64,000 bases of DNA from an uncultured Saprospiraceae bacterium (GCA_937921595.1 CAKZTD010000136.1:1-64000); one strand, 5' to 3'; shown: positions 10,598 through 21,070, counted from the first letter of the stretch. Numbers and translations: made by a program. The notes: generated by a model from the letters alone, not told the origin.

Positions 10598-10781
10598 TGT
10601 TTTTAAGAAATAATAATTTTTTGCTTTCTCTATTATTCAGATCTACAGATTTTATTCCTTTCATCCTTTCCAATTTACCAGTTATCACATTTTCTTGAAG
10701 TATTATATAAAAATGGAATATATTGAATCTGAAGTAAAAGGAAACTTTTGCTTCGATTTATGAGTCAGTAAGTTCGTTATT

Positions 10782-10829
10782 AAAAGTTGCCATGTATTTT
10801 TCATTATGAAGATGCATTTGGCAACTTTT
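10782..10829 (+). repeat. Perfect 11-bp inverted repeat in intergenic gap
   Basis: AAAAGTTGCCA at 10782-10792 is repeated inverted as TGGCAACTTTT at 10819-10829, with a 26-base loop that itself contains TTCATTATGAA. A short T-rich tail follows. It could be a second terminator or a transcript-processing hairpin. Confidence 0.55.
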
Positions 10830-11218
10830 GTTTTATGGTTCAAATTGACTAAATTTTCACCCAATCTTGGAAGAAGACTTAGTCAGGTTAATGATAAATA
10901 TTTATTATTAGCATATTTAAAATACCAATTTTACGGTATATAAGAACCTTTAATTAAACCTATCTTTGTAAGGCATTCTTTTTGGAGAATCTTTGAGGAC
11001 TTTTATAACAATTAGGAACGAAAAACCAACCTTCAATATCTTATATTGATTTGTTTCAGAACATATTCTTAAACAACTCTTGAGAAAAGGAACGAATTTT
11101 ATCATTATTTGTAATTCCCCACACCTATTTTAAAATTCCCTTTTTTCTCTATTATTTCTACTTATAACCGATTTCTGCAAAATTATTTAATAGACGAATA
11201 TCTATTGATGCTATTCTA

Positions 11219-14200
11219 ATGAGTGGTATTGAATATCTATTTATGTCAAAAACAATGAGCATGAAATCATTTTACTCGCTAGTCGTATTTTTAACACTAG
11301 CTGTTTTTTCCTTTGGACAGACGAATTGGACAGGAGCAATTGATTCCGATTGGAATAATGCAGGAAACTGGACAGCTGGAGTTCCCACGACAGGTGTACT
11401 GACCACTGTTTTAGCCAGTCCTAATGACCCTGTAATTTCTACAGGTACAACTATCGACTTTACTTTACAGAATTTTGCAACGATTACTTTTGAGGCTGAT
11501 GTTCAAAATGCATCAACGATTGCAAACTTTGGAGGAGCTACGATTTTTAATAATGCAAGTTTTATAAACAATGCTGGGCAGTTTATCAACAACAATGGTA
11601 TGATTGTCAATAACCTTCAACTTACAAATGAAGGAACGATTCAAAGTAATGGAACGGGAGCATTAGAAAATGCGACAACAGGTACTTTCGATAATGCGGC
11701 AGGAGCTGCGATTAATAATTTTGCTACAATAATCAATGATGGTACTTTTAATAATGATGGCAATATTGCAAATTGCAATACCGTAGATAATTCTGGCGAT
11801 TTCAATAATAATGGACCACTTAATCAAGGTGCCAATGGTATTTTTAATAATTTGAATGGCGGTGTTTTAAATAATAGTAGTAACATAACCAACAGTGGAG
11901 AAATTAATAACAATATAGGTGGTGAGATAGTCAATGATAACATTGTTCAAAATAATTCAAATGGTTCGATTAGTAATGATGGATTATTTATAAATAATGA
12001 TGCAGTAACGAATGCTGGTCTTTTTGACAATACTGGAACGTTTGAAAATAATGAAATCTTCACTAACGATTTTGGTGCAACTTTCTCCAATACTTCAGGA
12101 GATATTTTAAATAACTCTTGTGCTACTTTTCGTCAATTTACTTCAAATCCAATTTCTTGTAACAGTGCTTGTTCTTTCATAAATAATGGAACAGTATACC
12201 AAATTGGAGGAACTATCGATATAACTGGAGGTACAGGAATTATCTTGGATGACATAAATATTCAACCTTCTCCAACTGCAAATTGTCAGGATATTATCGT
12301 AGTTCTAGATGCAAGTGGAGAAGCAATGATTGAAGCTTTGGATGTAGATAATAATAGTTCTGCAGGGTATTGTACGCTTGCAAGTTTGGACATTAATATC
12401 AATACTTTTACTTGTGATAACATCGGAGCTAATGTGGTTACACTTACCATTACAGATGGAGTAGGGGCGACTGGTTTTTGTACTGCGATCGTTATGGTAG
12501 TAGATGGAACTGCTCCGATTTTTAATAACTGTCCCGCAGATATGACCATCAATCTTGATGCTGGTGAGTGTAATGCTTATGTGAATTTTAATGAACCAAC
12601 GGCAAATGATATTTGTGGAGTTGTTGTGACTAAAATAGATAATACAGGACTCAATTCAGGAGATCCTTTTCCAATCGGAACAACAACGATTGAATACCAA
12701 GCAACGGATGGTTCTAATATTTCAACTTGTTCTTTTAGTATTACTGTTCAGGAATTTCCAAATCCGGAGACGAGTTTATTTTGTAATTTTCTAGAACAAA
12801 TATCTTTGGATGAAAATTGTGAAGCACTAGTCGGAGCAGATGATATTTTAGAAGGAGGCCCTTATGGTTGTTATGATAATTATACGATCGATATTTTTTA
12901 TGATATAGAAATGACTCAGCCTGTTCCAACAAGTCCCTATGTGACTGGTCAGGATCTTGATGACACTTTAGTTGTTATGGTTACGGAGCCATTTATTGGA
13001 AACTCATGTTGGGGTAAGATTTTTATAAAAGATTATTTAGCTCCTCAAATTACTTGTGAAAACTTGACGATCACCTGTTTAGAAGACTCAAGTCCCGACG
13101 CTCTTGGTTATCCTGCTACTTCGGATAATTGTGATAACGGATTGTTTCCAAGTTTCGAAGATGAAGAAACTGGAGGTGGTTGCGTAGATGGAATTATCAC
13201 GAGAACATGGACTATTACTGATGCCAGTGGGAATTCAAATTCTTGTCAACAAATTATTACGATTGTTCGACCGGATTTTGGTTTAGTCGTTTTTCCGCTT
13301 GATCTAAATAACTTAGAATTACCTGCTCTAGATTGTTCAAATAACCCAAACACTCATCCAGACTATACCGGATGGCCAACGATCAGTGGACAGAACATTT
13401 TAAATAGTACGTGTAATTTTAGCTCGACTTATACCGATCAATTAATACAAGTTTGTGAAGGTTCTTATGACATCGTTCGATCTTGGGAAGTGTGGGATTG
13501 GTGTACAAGTACCATGATGGCAGACATTCAAATTATCAAAGTTATGGATAATGATGGTGCAGCACTAATTTGTCCTGCAGACATAGAATTATTAACTGGA
13601 ACTAACAGTTGTGTAGCTTCAGTCATTCTTCCTGAGCCAATAATCAATGATGCTTGTGCTAATGCTTCAATAACAAATATTACATCTTCAGCAGGATCAA
13701 TCAGTAATGGTGTTTTAATCAACTTACCAGTTGGAACGCACACGGTTACGTACACGATCGAAGATGCTTGCGAGAATGAATCCAGCTGTTCAATAAATGT
13801 AATAGTAACTGATGAGGTTGCTCCAGTTGCGATTTGCGAATCTACTCATACGGTTGGTTTGACAATCGATGAACCAACCTTAGTTCCAGCTTTAGTATTT
13901 GATGATGGAAGTTATGACAATTGTTCTGGCTTGATTTATCAAGTAAGAAGAATGGACAATTCAAACTGTCCTGGATTTGATGGAACACCTTTCGGGCAAT
14001 TTGTACCATTTTACTGTTGTGATGTTGGAGGTCCAAATGTGATGATCGAATTAAGAGTAACTGATGTTTCTGGAAATTCAAATTCATGTATGGTTGAAGT
14101 TGTCGTAGAAGATAAATTAAATCCAGCAATTCAATGTCCTCCAGATATTACTTTGGATTGCTATGATGATTATACAGATTTAAGTGTAACAGGAGAAGCG

Positions 14201-16540
14201 ATTGCTAGTGATAATTGTAGCTATGTTTTGACACATACTGATGATGTGAATATTGATAATTGTGGGGGAGGAGTGGTCAACAGAATTTGGACGGCAACTG
14301 ATCCGGGTGGACGTACTGCATCTTGTTTACAGAGAGTTTATGTGGTCAATGATGCACCGTTTTATATTACGGATACAGAATGTAATAATGCAAATCCAAG
14401 TGATGGAGTCATCTGGCCTTGTGATTATGAAACTTCAAATTGTGCTGCTGTTACTGATCTTTCTGTAACTGGACAACCTCAGATTATCGAAGATGGTTGT
14501 GATTTGGTTTCTGTGACTCATGAAGATATTGAGTTGCCAATTACAGAGCCTGCATGTTCTAAAATAATTAGAGTCTGGACCATCCATGATTGGTGTCAGT
14601 ATGATGCTGTAACTGGTGAAGGTGTTTGGACTTATAATCAGATTATAAAAATTTTAAATACTCAAGCTCCGGAATTTACTTCTGATTGTGAAGACCAAAG
14701 TTTCTGTAGTTATGAGCAAGATTGTGGAGATGCACCGGTTGAACTTCTTGCTGCTGCAACGGATGATTGTACCGATGAAGCGGATTTGAATTTCAATTAT
14801 GAAATTGATTTGAATAATGATGGTAGTGTAGATTTTTCTGCAAATGGAAATGATGCAAGTGGAGCTTATCCATTAGGGACACATAAGATCAAATGGTTTG
14901 TCGAAGATGGTTGTGGAAATGTCAATACCTGTGATTACCTTTTTGTAATTGCTGATTGTAAAAATCCTACGCCTTATTGTATCAATGGAATAGCGATGAC
15001 TTTGATGCCAAATGTTAATCAAATAGAAATATGGGCGAATGATTTTGATCTTGGAAGCTACGACAACTGTGGAGTCGATGAGTTCTTGATGGTTTCTCCT
15101 TCTCAAGGACCAGGACAAAACCTTCCACCTGTTTCTGCTGGAGCTTCTCATGTTTTTGATTGTGATGATGTAGGAACACAAACGGTTGATATGTGGGTGA
15201 AAGACATTTTTGGAAATTGGGATTATTGTTCAACATATATCATTATTCAGGACAATGCCAACTCATGTCCAGCGCAAGATGATGTACAAGTGACTGGAGT
15301 TATTGAAAATGAATCTGGTGCGAGATTAGAATCTGTAATGGTTCATGTAGAAGGTAGTGCACCAGGTATTCCTGATCCTAATGTTACAGGAATAGATGGC
15401 GATTATGGTTTTCCAAATTTACCAATGGGTTATAATTATATGATTCAGCCAGAGAAAACAGATAATCCTTTGAATGGTGTTTCAACTTTTGACCTTGTCT
15501 TGATGAACAAACATATTCTTGGAATTCAAACATTAGATTCTCCTTACAAAATGATCGCTGCTGATATCAATGCATCATCTTCGATTTCGACTTTTGACAT
15601 GGTATTGTTGCGTCGTTTGATTTTGCAAATTGATGAAAATTTTACGTCTACAAATTCATGGAGATTTGTTGATGCTAACTATGTTTTTCCAAATCCAACA
15701 GATCCGTTTGGGATCGCTTTTCCTGAGGTATTTGAAATTGATAATTTAGAACAGGACATGGTCGGAAACTTTATAGCAGTGAAAACCGGAGATGTAAATG
15801 GCAATGCAGCGACCAATAGTTTTAATGGGGGAGGAGATGATCGAAATATGGAAGATCCATTAGTGTTTACTTTGAAAGATGAATTGTTGAATCCAGGTAG
15901 AGCTTATCAAGTGGATTTCACCGCTGCGGATATCAGTAGAATGAGCGGTTATCAATTTACCTTGACTTTTGACAAAGAGCTTTTGATTTTTAATAATATC
16001 ATTCCTGGTCAACTACCAGGATTAACGTTGAGTAATTTCGGATTCAATAAATTAGGAGAAGGTTCTTTGACGACAAGCTGGAATCAAAACGCTGATCTTT
16101 CAAGTTTGGATGAAGATGCTGTTTTGTTTAGCTTTATTTTCGAAGCGAAAACACAAACGAAGTGGAGTGAAAGTTTAAAGATTTCTTCTGAGTACACAAG
16201 AGCAGAAGCTTATAATTTAAATGCGGAAATTCTGAATGTAGTATTAGGTTTTGAATCATTGATAGAAGACGCTAAGCGATTTAAATTATTCCCTAATACT
16301 CCAAATCCATTTGCAGAAGAAACGCTGATCAGCTTTAATTTGCCAGAAGATTCTGAACTTATTTTCACTATACAGGATGTATCAGGGAAAGTATTACAAA
16401 ACCAAGAAACGCAAGCTCTTGAAGGGTATAATGAAATCCTCATTAGTAAAAAAGACCTAAATGGTCCTGGCGTTTATTTTTATACGATCAAAACGAAAAC
16501 TCATAGAGTGAGTCAAAAAATGATTTTGATTAAGGAGTAG
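11219..16540 (+). CDS. Giant secreted HYR/dockerin-like/cohesin-like protein with type A sorting domain
   Basis: Up to 1,773 residues. In-frame ATGs lie at 11219, 11243, 11255 and 11261; the signal peptide 'MKSFYSLVVFLTLAVFSFGQ' argues for 11255 or 11261, so the first 12-14 residues may not be translated. Residues ~20-380 are extremely rich in Asn with 'INN.GTINN'-type strands, probably a beta-helix. HYR-like modules follow ('APIFNNCPADMTINLDAG' and a second near residue 780) among Cys-rich 'NSNSC' modules. Around 1390-1560 are a carboxypeptidase-regulatory-like fold and dockerin-like loops ('STFDLVLMNKHILG', 'STFDMVLLRRLIL', 'VKTGDVNGNA'), then a cohesin-like domain and a C-terminal 'LFPNTPNPF' type A T9SS sorting domain. 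It is probably a surface or matrix scaffold. Modules are assigned by eye; function is unproven. Confidence 0.88.
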   Translation: MSGIEYLFMSKTMSMKSFYSLVVFLTLAVFSFGQTNWTGAIDSDWNNAGNWTAGVPTTGVLTTVLASPNDPVISTGTTIDFTLQNFATITFEADVQNASTIANFGGATIFNNASFINNAGQFINNNGMIVNNLQLTNEGTIQSNGTGALENATTGTFDNAAGAAINNFATIINDGTFNNDGNIANCNTVDNSGDFNNNGPLNQGANGIFNNLNGGVLNNSSNITNSGEINNNIGGEIVNDNIVQNNSNGSISNDGLFINNDAVTNAGLFDNTGTFENNEIFTNDFGATFSNTSGDILNNSCATFRQFTSNPISCNSACSFINNGTVYQIGGTIDITGGTGIILDDINIQPSPTANCQDIIVVLDASGEAMIEALDVDNNSSAGYCTLASLDININTFTCDNIGANVVTLTITDGVGATGFCTAIVMVVDGTAPIFNNCPADMTINLDAGECNAYVNFNEPTANDICGVVVTKIDNTGLNSGDPFPIGTTTIEYQATDGSNISTCSFSITVQEFPNPETSLFCNFLEQISLDENCEALVGADDILEGGPYGCYDNYTIDIFYDIEMTQPVPTSPYVTGQDLDDTLVVMVTEPFIGNSCWGKIFIKDYLAPQITCENLTITCLEDSSPDALGYPATSDNCDNGLFPSFEDEETGGGCVDGIITRTWTITDASGNSNSCQQIITIVRPDFGLVVFPLDLNNLELPALDCSNNPNTHPDYTGWPTISGQNILNSTCNFSSTYTDQLIQVCEGSYDIVRSWEVWDWCTSTMMADIQIIKVMDNDGAALICPADIELLTGTNSCVASVILPEPIINDACANASITNITSSAGSISNGVLINLPVGTHTVTYTIEDACENESSCSINVIVTDEVAPVAICESTHTVGLTIDEPTLVPALVFDDGSYDNCSGLIYQVRRMDNSNCPGFDGTPFGQFVPFYCCDVGGPNVMIELRVTDVSGNSNSCMVEVVVEDKLNPAIQCPPDITLDCYDDYTDLSVTGEAIASDNCSYVLTHTDDVNIDNCGGGVVNRIWTATDPGGRTASCLQRVYVVNDAPFYITDTECNNANPSDGVIWPCDYETSNCAAVTDLSVTGQPQIIEDGCDLVSVTHEDIELPITEPACSKIIRVWTIHDWCQYDAVTGEGVWTYNQIIKILNTQAPEFTSDCEDQSFCSYEQDCGDAPVELLAAATDDCTDEADLNFNYEIDLNNDGSVDFSANGNDASGAYPLGTHKIKWFVEDGCGNVNTCDYLFVIADCKNPTPYCINGIAMTLMPNVNQIEIWANDFDLGSYDNCGVDEFLMVSPSQGPGQNLPPVSAGASHVFDCDDVGTQTVDMWVKDIFGNWDYCSTYIIIQDNANSCPAQDDVQVTGVIENESGARLESVMVHVEGSAPGIPDPNVTGIDGDYGFPNLPMGYNYMIQPEKTDNPLNGVSTFDLVLMNKHILGIQTLDSPYKMIAADINASSSISTFDMVLLRRLILQIDENFTSTNSWRFVDANYVFPNPTDPFGIAFPEVFEIDNLEQDMVGNFIAVKTGDVNGNAATNSFNGGGDDRNMEDPLVFTLKDELLNPGRAYQVDFTAADISRMSGYQFTLTFDKELLIFNNIIPGQLPGLTLSNFGFNKLGEGSLTTSWNQNADLSSLDEDAVLFSFIFEAKTQTKWSESLKISSEYTRAEAYNLNAEILNVVLGFESLIEDAKRFKLFPNTPNPFAEETLISFNLPEDSELIFTIQDVSGKVLQNQETQALEGYNEILISKKDLNGPGVYFYTIKTKTHRVSQKMILIKE

Positions 16541-16594
16541 TCCATCTACTTCTATTGTTTAGTCAAATTCGTAAAGTTCCTTTTTGAAATTCAG

Positions 16595-16623
16595 GCAGCT
16601 CCAGATCAGGGGCTGCTTTTTTT
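16595..16623 (+). terminator. Rho-independent terminator after giant HYR protein
   Basis: Stem GCAGCTCC / GGGGCTGC (one G-T pair) with a 6-base loop and seven Ts. It lies between convergent genes. Confidence 0.85.
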
Positions 16624-16637
16624 GTATCAAGAATAAA

Positions 16638-17318
16638 CTACTTACGTCCATTATAGAAAATGAACATGATCCCAAAATTGAGATAGTTGTCTTCTAAATT
16701 TAAAGGATTTGAATTTCCATTTAATTCTGTATCAACACTAGAAATATTGTATCGCTGCCAAGGAATGTGGACGTAAGGTCGAATCGAGAAATCCAAAGTG
16801 TTTCCAGCATCAAGATTGTAACAAACAAAGAAGTGACTGCCTAGGCCAGTCTTTTTAAAAATAGTGAAGTCTTTATCTATTCCGGTAACCTCCGTTCGGA
16901 CTCCAAAATTTTCTACATCAATACTTCCACCATAGCTGAAATCTCCAATGAAATTTTCAATCCCAATGGAATAGCTTATGAAGCGGTGGGTTAAATTTCT
17001 TTTAAAAGACAAATCTGTAGCTGGGTCAATGCCATTTGCTTTTTTTGATCGAAACTTATTTCTCCAGGTAAAATCAAAAGCTACAAAATCGAGTCGATAT
17101 CGTAAACTCAGATGGAGTCCTTGAATGAATTGGATTGGTTCTATTTTATCTTCTAACCAAGGGCGATCATCGTTGAAAGTATTGATGATAGATTGATCTG
17201 TTTCAGGATTTAAATACCCAAGAGAATAACCAACGCCAAAATTAAATTGAGCATTAGATTGAATCGTCCCCAATATTAAAAATAAAGAAAAGAGAAAGTA
17301 GGTTCTATAATTGTGCAT
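16638..17318 (-). CDS. Outer-membrane beta-barrel protein, function unknown
   Basis: 226 residues with a signal peptide (about 1-23, ending 'SNAQ') followed by 'FNFGVGYSLGYLNPETDQ' and alternating hydrophobic/aromatic strands such as 'GLHLSLRYRLDFVAFDFTWRN', ending in 'FNYLNFGIMFIFYN'-like aromatic strands typical of small porin-like barrels of Bacteroidota. It is a single gene convergent with the preceding one. A CAAAGGTA at 17336-17343, read on the minus strand as TACCTTTG, could be its promoter with a very short leader. No enzyme motif was seen. Confidence 0.7.
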   Translation of the reverse strand: MHNYRTYFLFSLFLILGTIQSNAQFNFGVGYSLGYLNPETDQSIINTFNDDRPWLEDKIEPIQFIQGLHLSLRYRLDFVAFDFTWRNKFRSKKANGIDPATDLSFKRNLTHRFISYSIGIENFIGDFSYGGSIDVENFGVRTEVTGIDKDFTIFKKTGLGSHFFVCYNLDAGNTLDFSIRPYVHIPWQRYNISSVDTELNGNSNPLNLEDNYLNFGIMFIFYNGRK

Positions 17319-17335
17319 TGTTCTTATTTATTTCA

Positions 17336-17343
17336 CAAAGGTA
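17336..17343 (-). promoter_or_regulatory. Possible -7 box TACCTTTG for the barrel gene
   Basis: It matches the Bacteroidota -7 consensus TAnnTTTG on the minus strand, 18 bases before the start codon. No clear -33 TTTG is present, so this is tentative. Confidence 0.3.
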
Positions 17344-17477
17344 GGAAAAAGAATATTGCATGTCTGCCTAAAGGTCGAAAACTCTAATCATCATACATAG
17401 TCATATATACCTCATTTTTTTTGTAAATAAAGCCATATTTACTCATATTGTGAAAATTAAAATTTATAAATCCCAAA

Positions 17478-19394
17478 ATGGCAAAGAAACGCAAACCAAA
17501 TAGTAAAAAAGTAAAACCATCTAGAAGCGAATTTAAAGAGTTTGGCCCTTCTGAAATGCCCCCTGTTTCAGGTACTAGATTTTGGTCATCGAATGCCTTG
17601 CCGATTTTTATCCTCCTCTTTTTGTCTTTTGCGATGTATCTTTCTAGCCTTACTTTTGATTATGTCTTGGATGATAAGATTGTACTTTCTGAAAACAATT
17701 TTGTGAAAAAAGGATTTTCAGGAATCAAAGATATTTTTAAAACAGATAGCTTTGTTGGATATTTCGGGGAGCAAAAAAAGGTTTTAGAAGGAGGAAGATA
17801 TCGCCCACTATCTTTGGTTACGTTTGCAATCGAACATCAGTTTTATGGATTGAATAAGGGATATAGTCATTTTATCAATATTCTTTTGTATGCTTTAAGT
17901 GGATTGCTGTTGTTCCGGGTTTTGTTTATGTTGATACCTCCCTTGAAAACGAGTCGATGGTTTTTGAGTTTGCCTTTTATAGCTGCTTTATTATTTGTTA
18001 TTCACCCGATCCATACAGAGGCCGTTGCTAATATTAAAGGCCGGGATGAAATTCTAGCCTTGTTGTTTTCTTTTTCGGCTTTGTATTTTTCATTAAAATA
18101 TGTCAAGACTAATAATCTTTTTTTATTAATTGGAGTTTGTATTTCATTATTATTAGGAATACTAGCGAAAGAAAATGCTTTGACTTGGGTCGTAATTATT
18201 CCGATGAGTTTATACTTTTTTAGGAAAGTAAAACTCAATCAGGTATTAATTCTTGGAGGTGCATTATTAGTAACTGTTATTATTTATTTTTCGATTCGAA
18301 TTAATGCCTTAGGATATGTTCTTTCTTCTGGCGAAGAGAGTATCGATATTATGAATAATCCATTTTTTGGTTTAGAACCTGGGAATAGATATGCTACAAT
18401 TTTTTACACACTTGGCTTGTATCTTAAATTATTAATCTTTCCGCATCCACTAACGCATGATTACTATCCTTATCAAATTCCGATTTTAGGCTTTGGCGAT
18501 TGGAAAGCTTTACTAGCTATTTTAGTAAACCTGGGATTAGGAATCTACGCTCTGATTGGCCTTCGAAAAAAGAGTATCATTAGCTATGGAATCCTGTTTT
18601 ATTTCATTACCCTTTCTATCGTTTCTAATCTTTTTGTAAATGTAGGAACGACAATGAATGAACGCTTTGTCTATATGCCTTCCGTTGGAATTTGTATCGT
18701 CTTTGCGTATTTTTTAGCCAGATGGTTACCCGCTAAACTGAATGAAAAAGCAGATGAAATTAATATAATAAGTGTAGGCTTACTCTTGTTTTTTGTTATA
18801 GGGTATATTGGTAAAACAGTAAGCAGAGTGCCAGACTGGGAAAATGCTTTGACTCTGAATGCTGCTGCAGTAAAATATTCTCCAAACAGCGCTCGGGCGA
18901 ATTGCTTTATGGGCGTAGCTATCTATGAAGATTATAAATTAGAAAGTGATGTAGCAAAGAAAGCTGTAATGTTAGAGGACATCACTTATTATATTGACAG
19001 AGCTTTAGAAATTTATCCAGGATATGGTTCTGCACTAACGATGAAATCCGGAATCCTAGCAGAGCATTATAAAAAAGATTTTGATATCAATAAATTGCTA
19101 GCTGGTTTTACAACTATCCTTCGGCAGAGAGAGACGACTACTTTTACCAATGAATACATCGAGTATTTGATCAAACAAAAACGAAGCCCAAATGAGGTGA
19201 GTCAATTTTTATATAATGTTGGTTATACCATAAACTTTCAAGGACGACAAAATTATAATGCAGCGCTCTATTATCTGAATTATGCTTACCAGGTAGATCC
19301 TGCAAATCGAAATATCATTCAGGCCATCGCTCAATGTTATCAAAAAGCTGGAAACCAAAACAAGGCAAATGAGTTTTTGCAAAAACTGAATTAG
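17478..19394 (+). CDS. TMTC-like GT-C membrane glycosyltransferase with C-terminal TPRs
   Basis: 638 residues. A basic N-terminal tail (residues 1-17) precedes about ten transmembrane segments between residues ~37 and 440. The first extracytoplasmic loop contains 'DYVLDDKIVLSENN', with the acidic pair expected of GT-C/GT39-type enzymes that use lipid-linked sugars, followed by 'GGRYRPLSLVTFAIEH' and 'HPIHTEAVANIKGRDE', motifs shared with the TMTC family. The C-terminal ~150 residues are TPR-like helices ('ALYYLNYAYQVDPANRN'). Eukaryotic TMTC proteins O-mannosylate proteins; bacterial members are uncharacterised. The neighbouring T9SS adhesins are Thr/Ser rich and would be plausible acceptors, but that is inference. 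The start ATG is preceded by an A-rich stretch, normal for this phylum. Confidence 0.8.
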   Translation: MAKKRKPNSKKVKPSRSEFKEFGPSEMPPVSGTRFWSSNALPIFILLFLSFAMYLSSLTFDYVLDDKIVLSENNFVKKGFSGIKDIFKTDSFVGYFGEQKKVLEGGRYRPLSLVTFAIEHQFYGLNKGYSHFINILLYALSGLLLFRVLFMLIPPLKTSRWFLSLPFIAALLFVIHPIHTEAVANIKGRDEILALLFSFSALYFSLKYVKTNNLFLLIGVCISLLLGILAKENALTWVVIIPMSLYFFRKVKLNQVLILGGALLVTVIIYFSIRINALGYVLSSGEESIDIMNNPFFGLEPGNRYATIFYTLGLYLKLLIFPHPLTHDYYPYQIPILGFGDWKALLAILVNLGLGIYALIGLRKKSIISYGILFYFITLSIVSNLFVNVGTTMNERFVYMPSVGICIVFAYFLARWLPAKLNEKADEINIISVGLLLFFVIGYIGKTVSRVPDWENALTLNAAAVKYSPNSARANCFMGVAIYEDYKLESDVAKKAVMLEDITYYIDRALEIYPGYGSALTMKSGILAEHYKKDFDINKLLAGFTTILRQRETTTFTNEYIEYLIKQKRSPNEVSQFLYNVGYTINFQGRQNYNAALYYLNYAYQVDPANRNIIQAIAQCYQKAGNQNKANEFLQKLN

Positions 19395-19423
19395 GAAAAG
19401 CATCGTTTTAAAAATTACCCCTA

Positions 19424-20977
19424 ATGATAAAAAATACTTTACCGAACCTTGTCTTTTTATTTTTGCTCATACTTATCCTGTCATGTGGTAAAAAAGAACC
19501 TCAAGCACTTAGAATTGCTATTGCCGGAATCGCAATCGAATCTAGTACCTTCTCTCCTGCTAAAACGGAAGAAGAAGCTTTTCATGCAAGATATAAAGAT
19601 GGCATTTATTACGAGTATCCTTTTCTATCTGAAAATGCGGATCTGAGAAAAAGAGCAGATTGGTTTCCAACAGTCAGAGGACATGCTTTACCTGGAGGGG
19701 AAGTGACTCGGGAAGCTTATGAATCGCTATTAGGCAAGACATTAAAACTTTTAAAAGATAGCCTACCTTACGATGGTCTTTTTCTTGATATTCATGGAGC
19801 GATGAGTGTTGAAGGGATTGAAGATCCAGAAGGTGATTTTATAATAAGAGTCAGAGAAGTAGTTGGAAATAAAACCATGATTTCAACGAGTATGGATTTG
19901 CATGGAAATGTATCAGAGCGATTAGCCGAAAACTCAGATATGATTACCTGTTACCGTATGGCACCTCATGAAGATGCGATGGATTCAAAAAAACGAGCTG
20001 CTGAGAATTTGGTAAAACGATTAGAGTCTGGAAAAGGCAAACCTAAATTCAAAGCAAGGATCAAAGTACCAATCTTATTACCAGGTGAGAAAACGAGTAC
20101 AAGAGTAGAGCCAGGGAAAAGTTTATATGCAAAAATACAACCTTTGACAGAGGATGAAGGAATTATCGATGCTGCAATTTGGATGGGATATCCTTGGGCG
20201 GATGAGCCGAGAAATCATGGAGTAGTTATGGCGGTTGGAGATGATAAAGGGAAAGTCTCACAAGCTGCGGAGGAATTAGCCAATGCCTTTTGGGAGGTGA
20301 GAAATGCCTTTGAGTTTGTTGCTCCAACAACGACCTTGGAAGAAAGTATTCAGGCTGCGATAAAGAGTAAAGAGCGACCGTTTTTTATTAGTGACATGGG
20401 AGATAATCCAACAGCAGGTGGTGCAGGTGATGTAACTTGGACTTTGAATGAAATTTTAAACCATAAAGGTTTTGCCGCTAATCAATCTTTGGATATTATT
20501 TATGCTTCGATTCCAGGACCTAAGCTAGTTGAAAAAGCTCTTGCGGCTGGAGTAGGTGCGGAAATTTCTGCATTGGTTGGAGCTGCTGTAGACAATCGAT
20601 ATGCACCACCAATTGAATTGACAGGGATCGTTGAGTCCATCAAGGAAGGCGATAAAAATGCGGAAGTCGAAGTGCTTGTAAAAGTCAACAATTGCCGGGT
20701 GATCGTGACCAAAAAAAGAAAACCATATCATTATGAAAAAGATTTTACGGATCTCGGCCTAGATATCCGGAATGCAGATGTGGTTTTTGTAAAAATTGGC
20801 TATCTGGTTCCTGAATTATATGATATCCAAAAAGGATGGTTGATGGCTTTGACCCCGGGAGGTGTTGATCAAGATTTGAAGCGATTGGATTATAAAAACA
20901 TTCAACGGCCTATGTTTCCAATAGATAAATTTGAGAACAGCCCTGACTTAAAGGCTAAACTTATTCCAGTAAAATGA
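19424..20977 (+). CDS. M81 family (MlrC-like) metallopeptidase lipoprotein
   Basis: 517 residues. A lipobox ('LILILSCGKK', Cys21) predicts a lipoprotein. The body matches the microcystinase-C family: 'ESSTFSPAKT', 'DGLFLDIHGAMSVEG' and 'TSMDLHGNVS' supply the Asp/His zinc ligands, with 'YRMAPHEDAMD' after them. The C-terminal MlrC domain shows 'ISDMGDNPTAGGAGD' and 'PGGVDQD'. MlrC cleaves the linearised microcystin tetrapeptide, but most family members act on unknown small peptides or amides, so toxin degradation should not be assumed. It lies 29 bases downstream of the TMTC-like gene on the same strand and may be co-transcribed. Confidence 0.88.
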   Translation: MIKNTLPNLVFLFLLILILSCGKKEPQALRIAIAGIAIESSTFSPAKTEEEAFHARYKDGIYYEYPFLSENADLRKRADWFPTVRGHALPGGEVTREAYESLLGKTLKLLKDSLPYDGLFLDIHGAMSVEGIEDPEGDFIIRVREVVGNKTMISTSMDLHGNVSERLAENSDMITCYRMAPHEDAMDSKKRAAENLVKRLESGKGKPKFKARIKVPILLPGEKTSTRVEPGKSLYAKIQPLTEDEGIIDAAIWMGYPWADEPRNHGVVMAVGDDKGKVSQAAEELANAFWEVRNAFEFVAPTTTLEESIQAAIKSKERPFFISDMGDNPTAGGAGDVTWTLNEILNHKGFAANQSLDIIYASIPGPKLVEKALAAGVGAEISALVGAAVDNRYAPPIELTGIVESIKEGDKNAEVEVLVKVNNCRVIVTKKRKPYHYEKDFTDLGLDIRNADVVFVKIGYLVPELYDIQKGWLMALTPGGVDQDLKRLDYKNIQRPMFPIDKFENSPDLKAKLIPVK

Positions 20978-21070
20978 AAAGTATAGGTTGGAGAAGTTTT
21001 TAATTTGAATGTTAATAAGAGATAATCCTATTGTTTTTCAATGTTTAACGCATGATTTAAAATCGTAATA

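Larger units (their letters stand above)
10539..11218 (+). other. 680-base gap between two surface-protein genes
   Basis: It holds the terminator at 10566, an inverted repeat at 10782-10829 and a TATCTTTG box at 10961-10968 that matches the Bacteroidota -7 element TAnnTTTG and could start a long leader for the next gene. No convincing -33 TTTG precedes it and no coding region is visible. Confidence 0.4.

Noticed and set aside
19424-20977. Microcystin degradation gene cluster
   Set aside because: Only an MlrC-family protein is present; mlrA, mlrB and mlrD are absent, and the family is broad.
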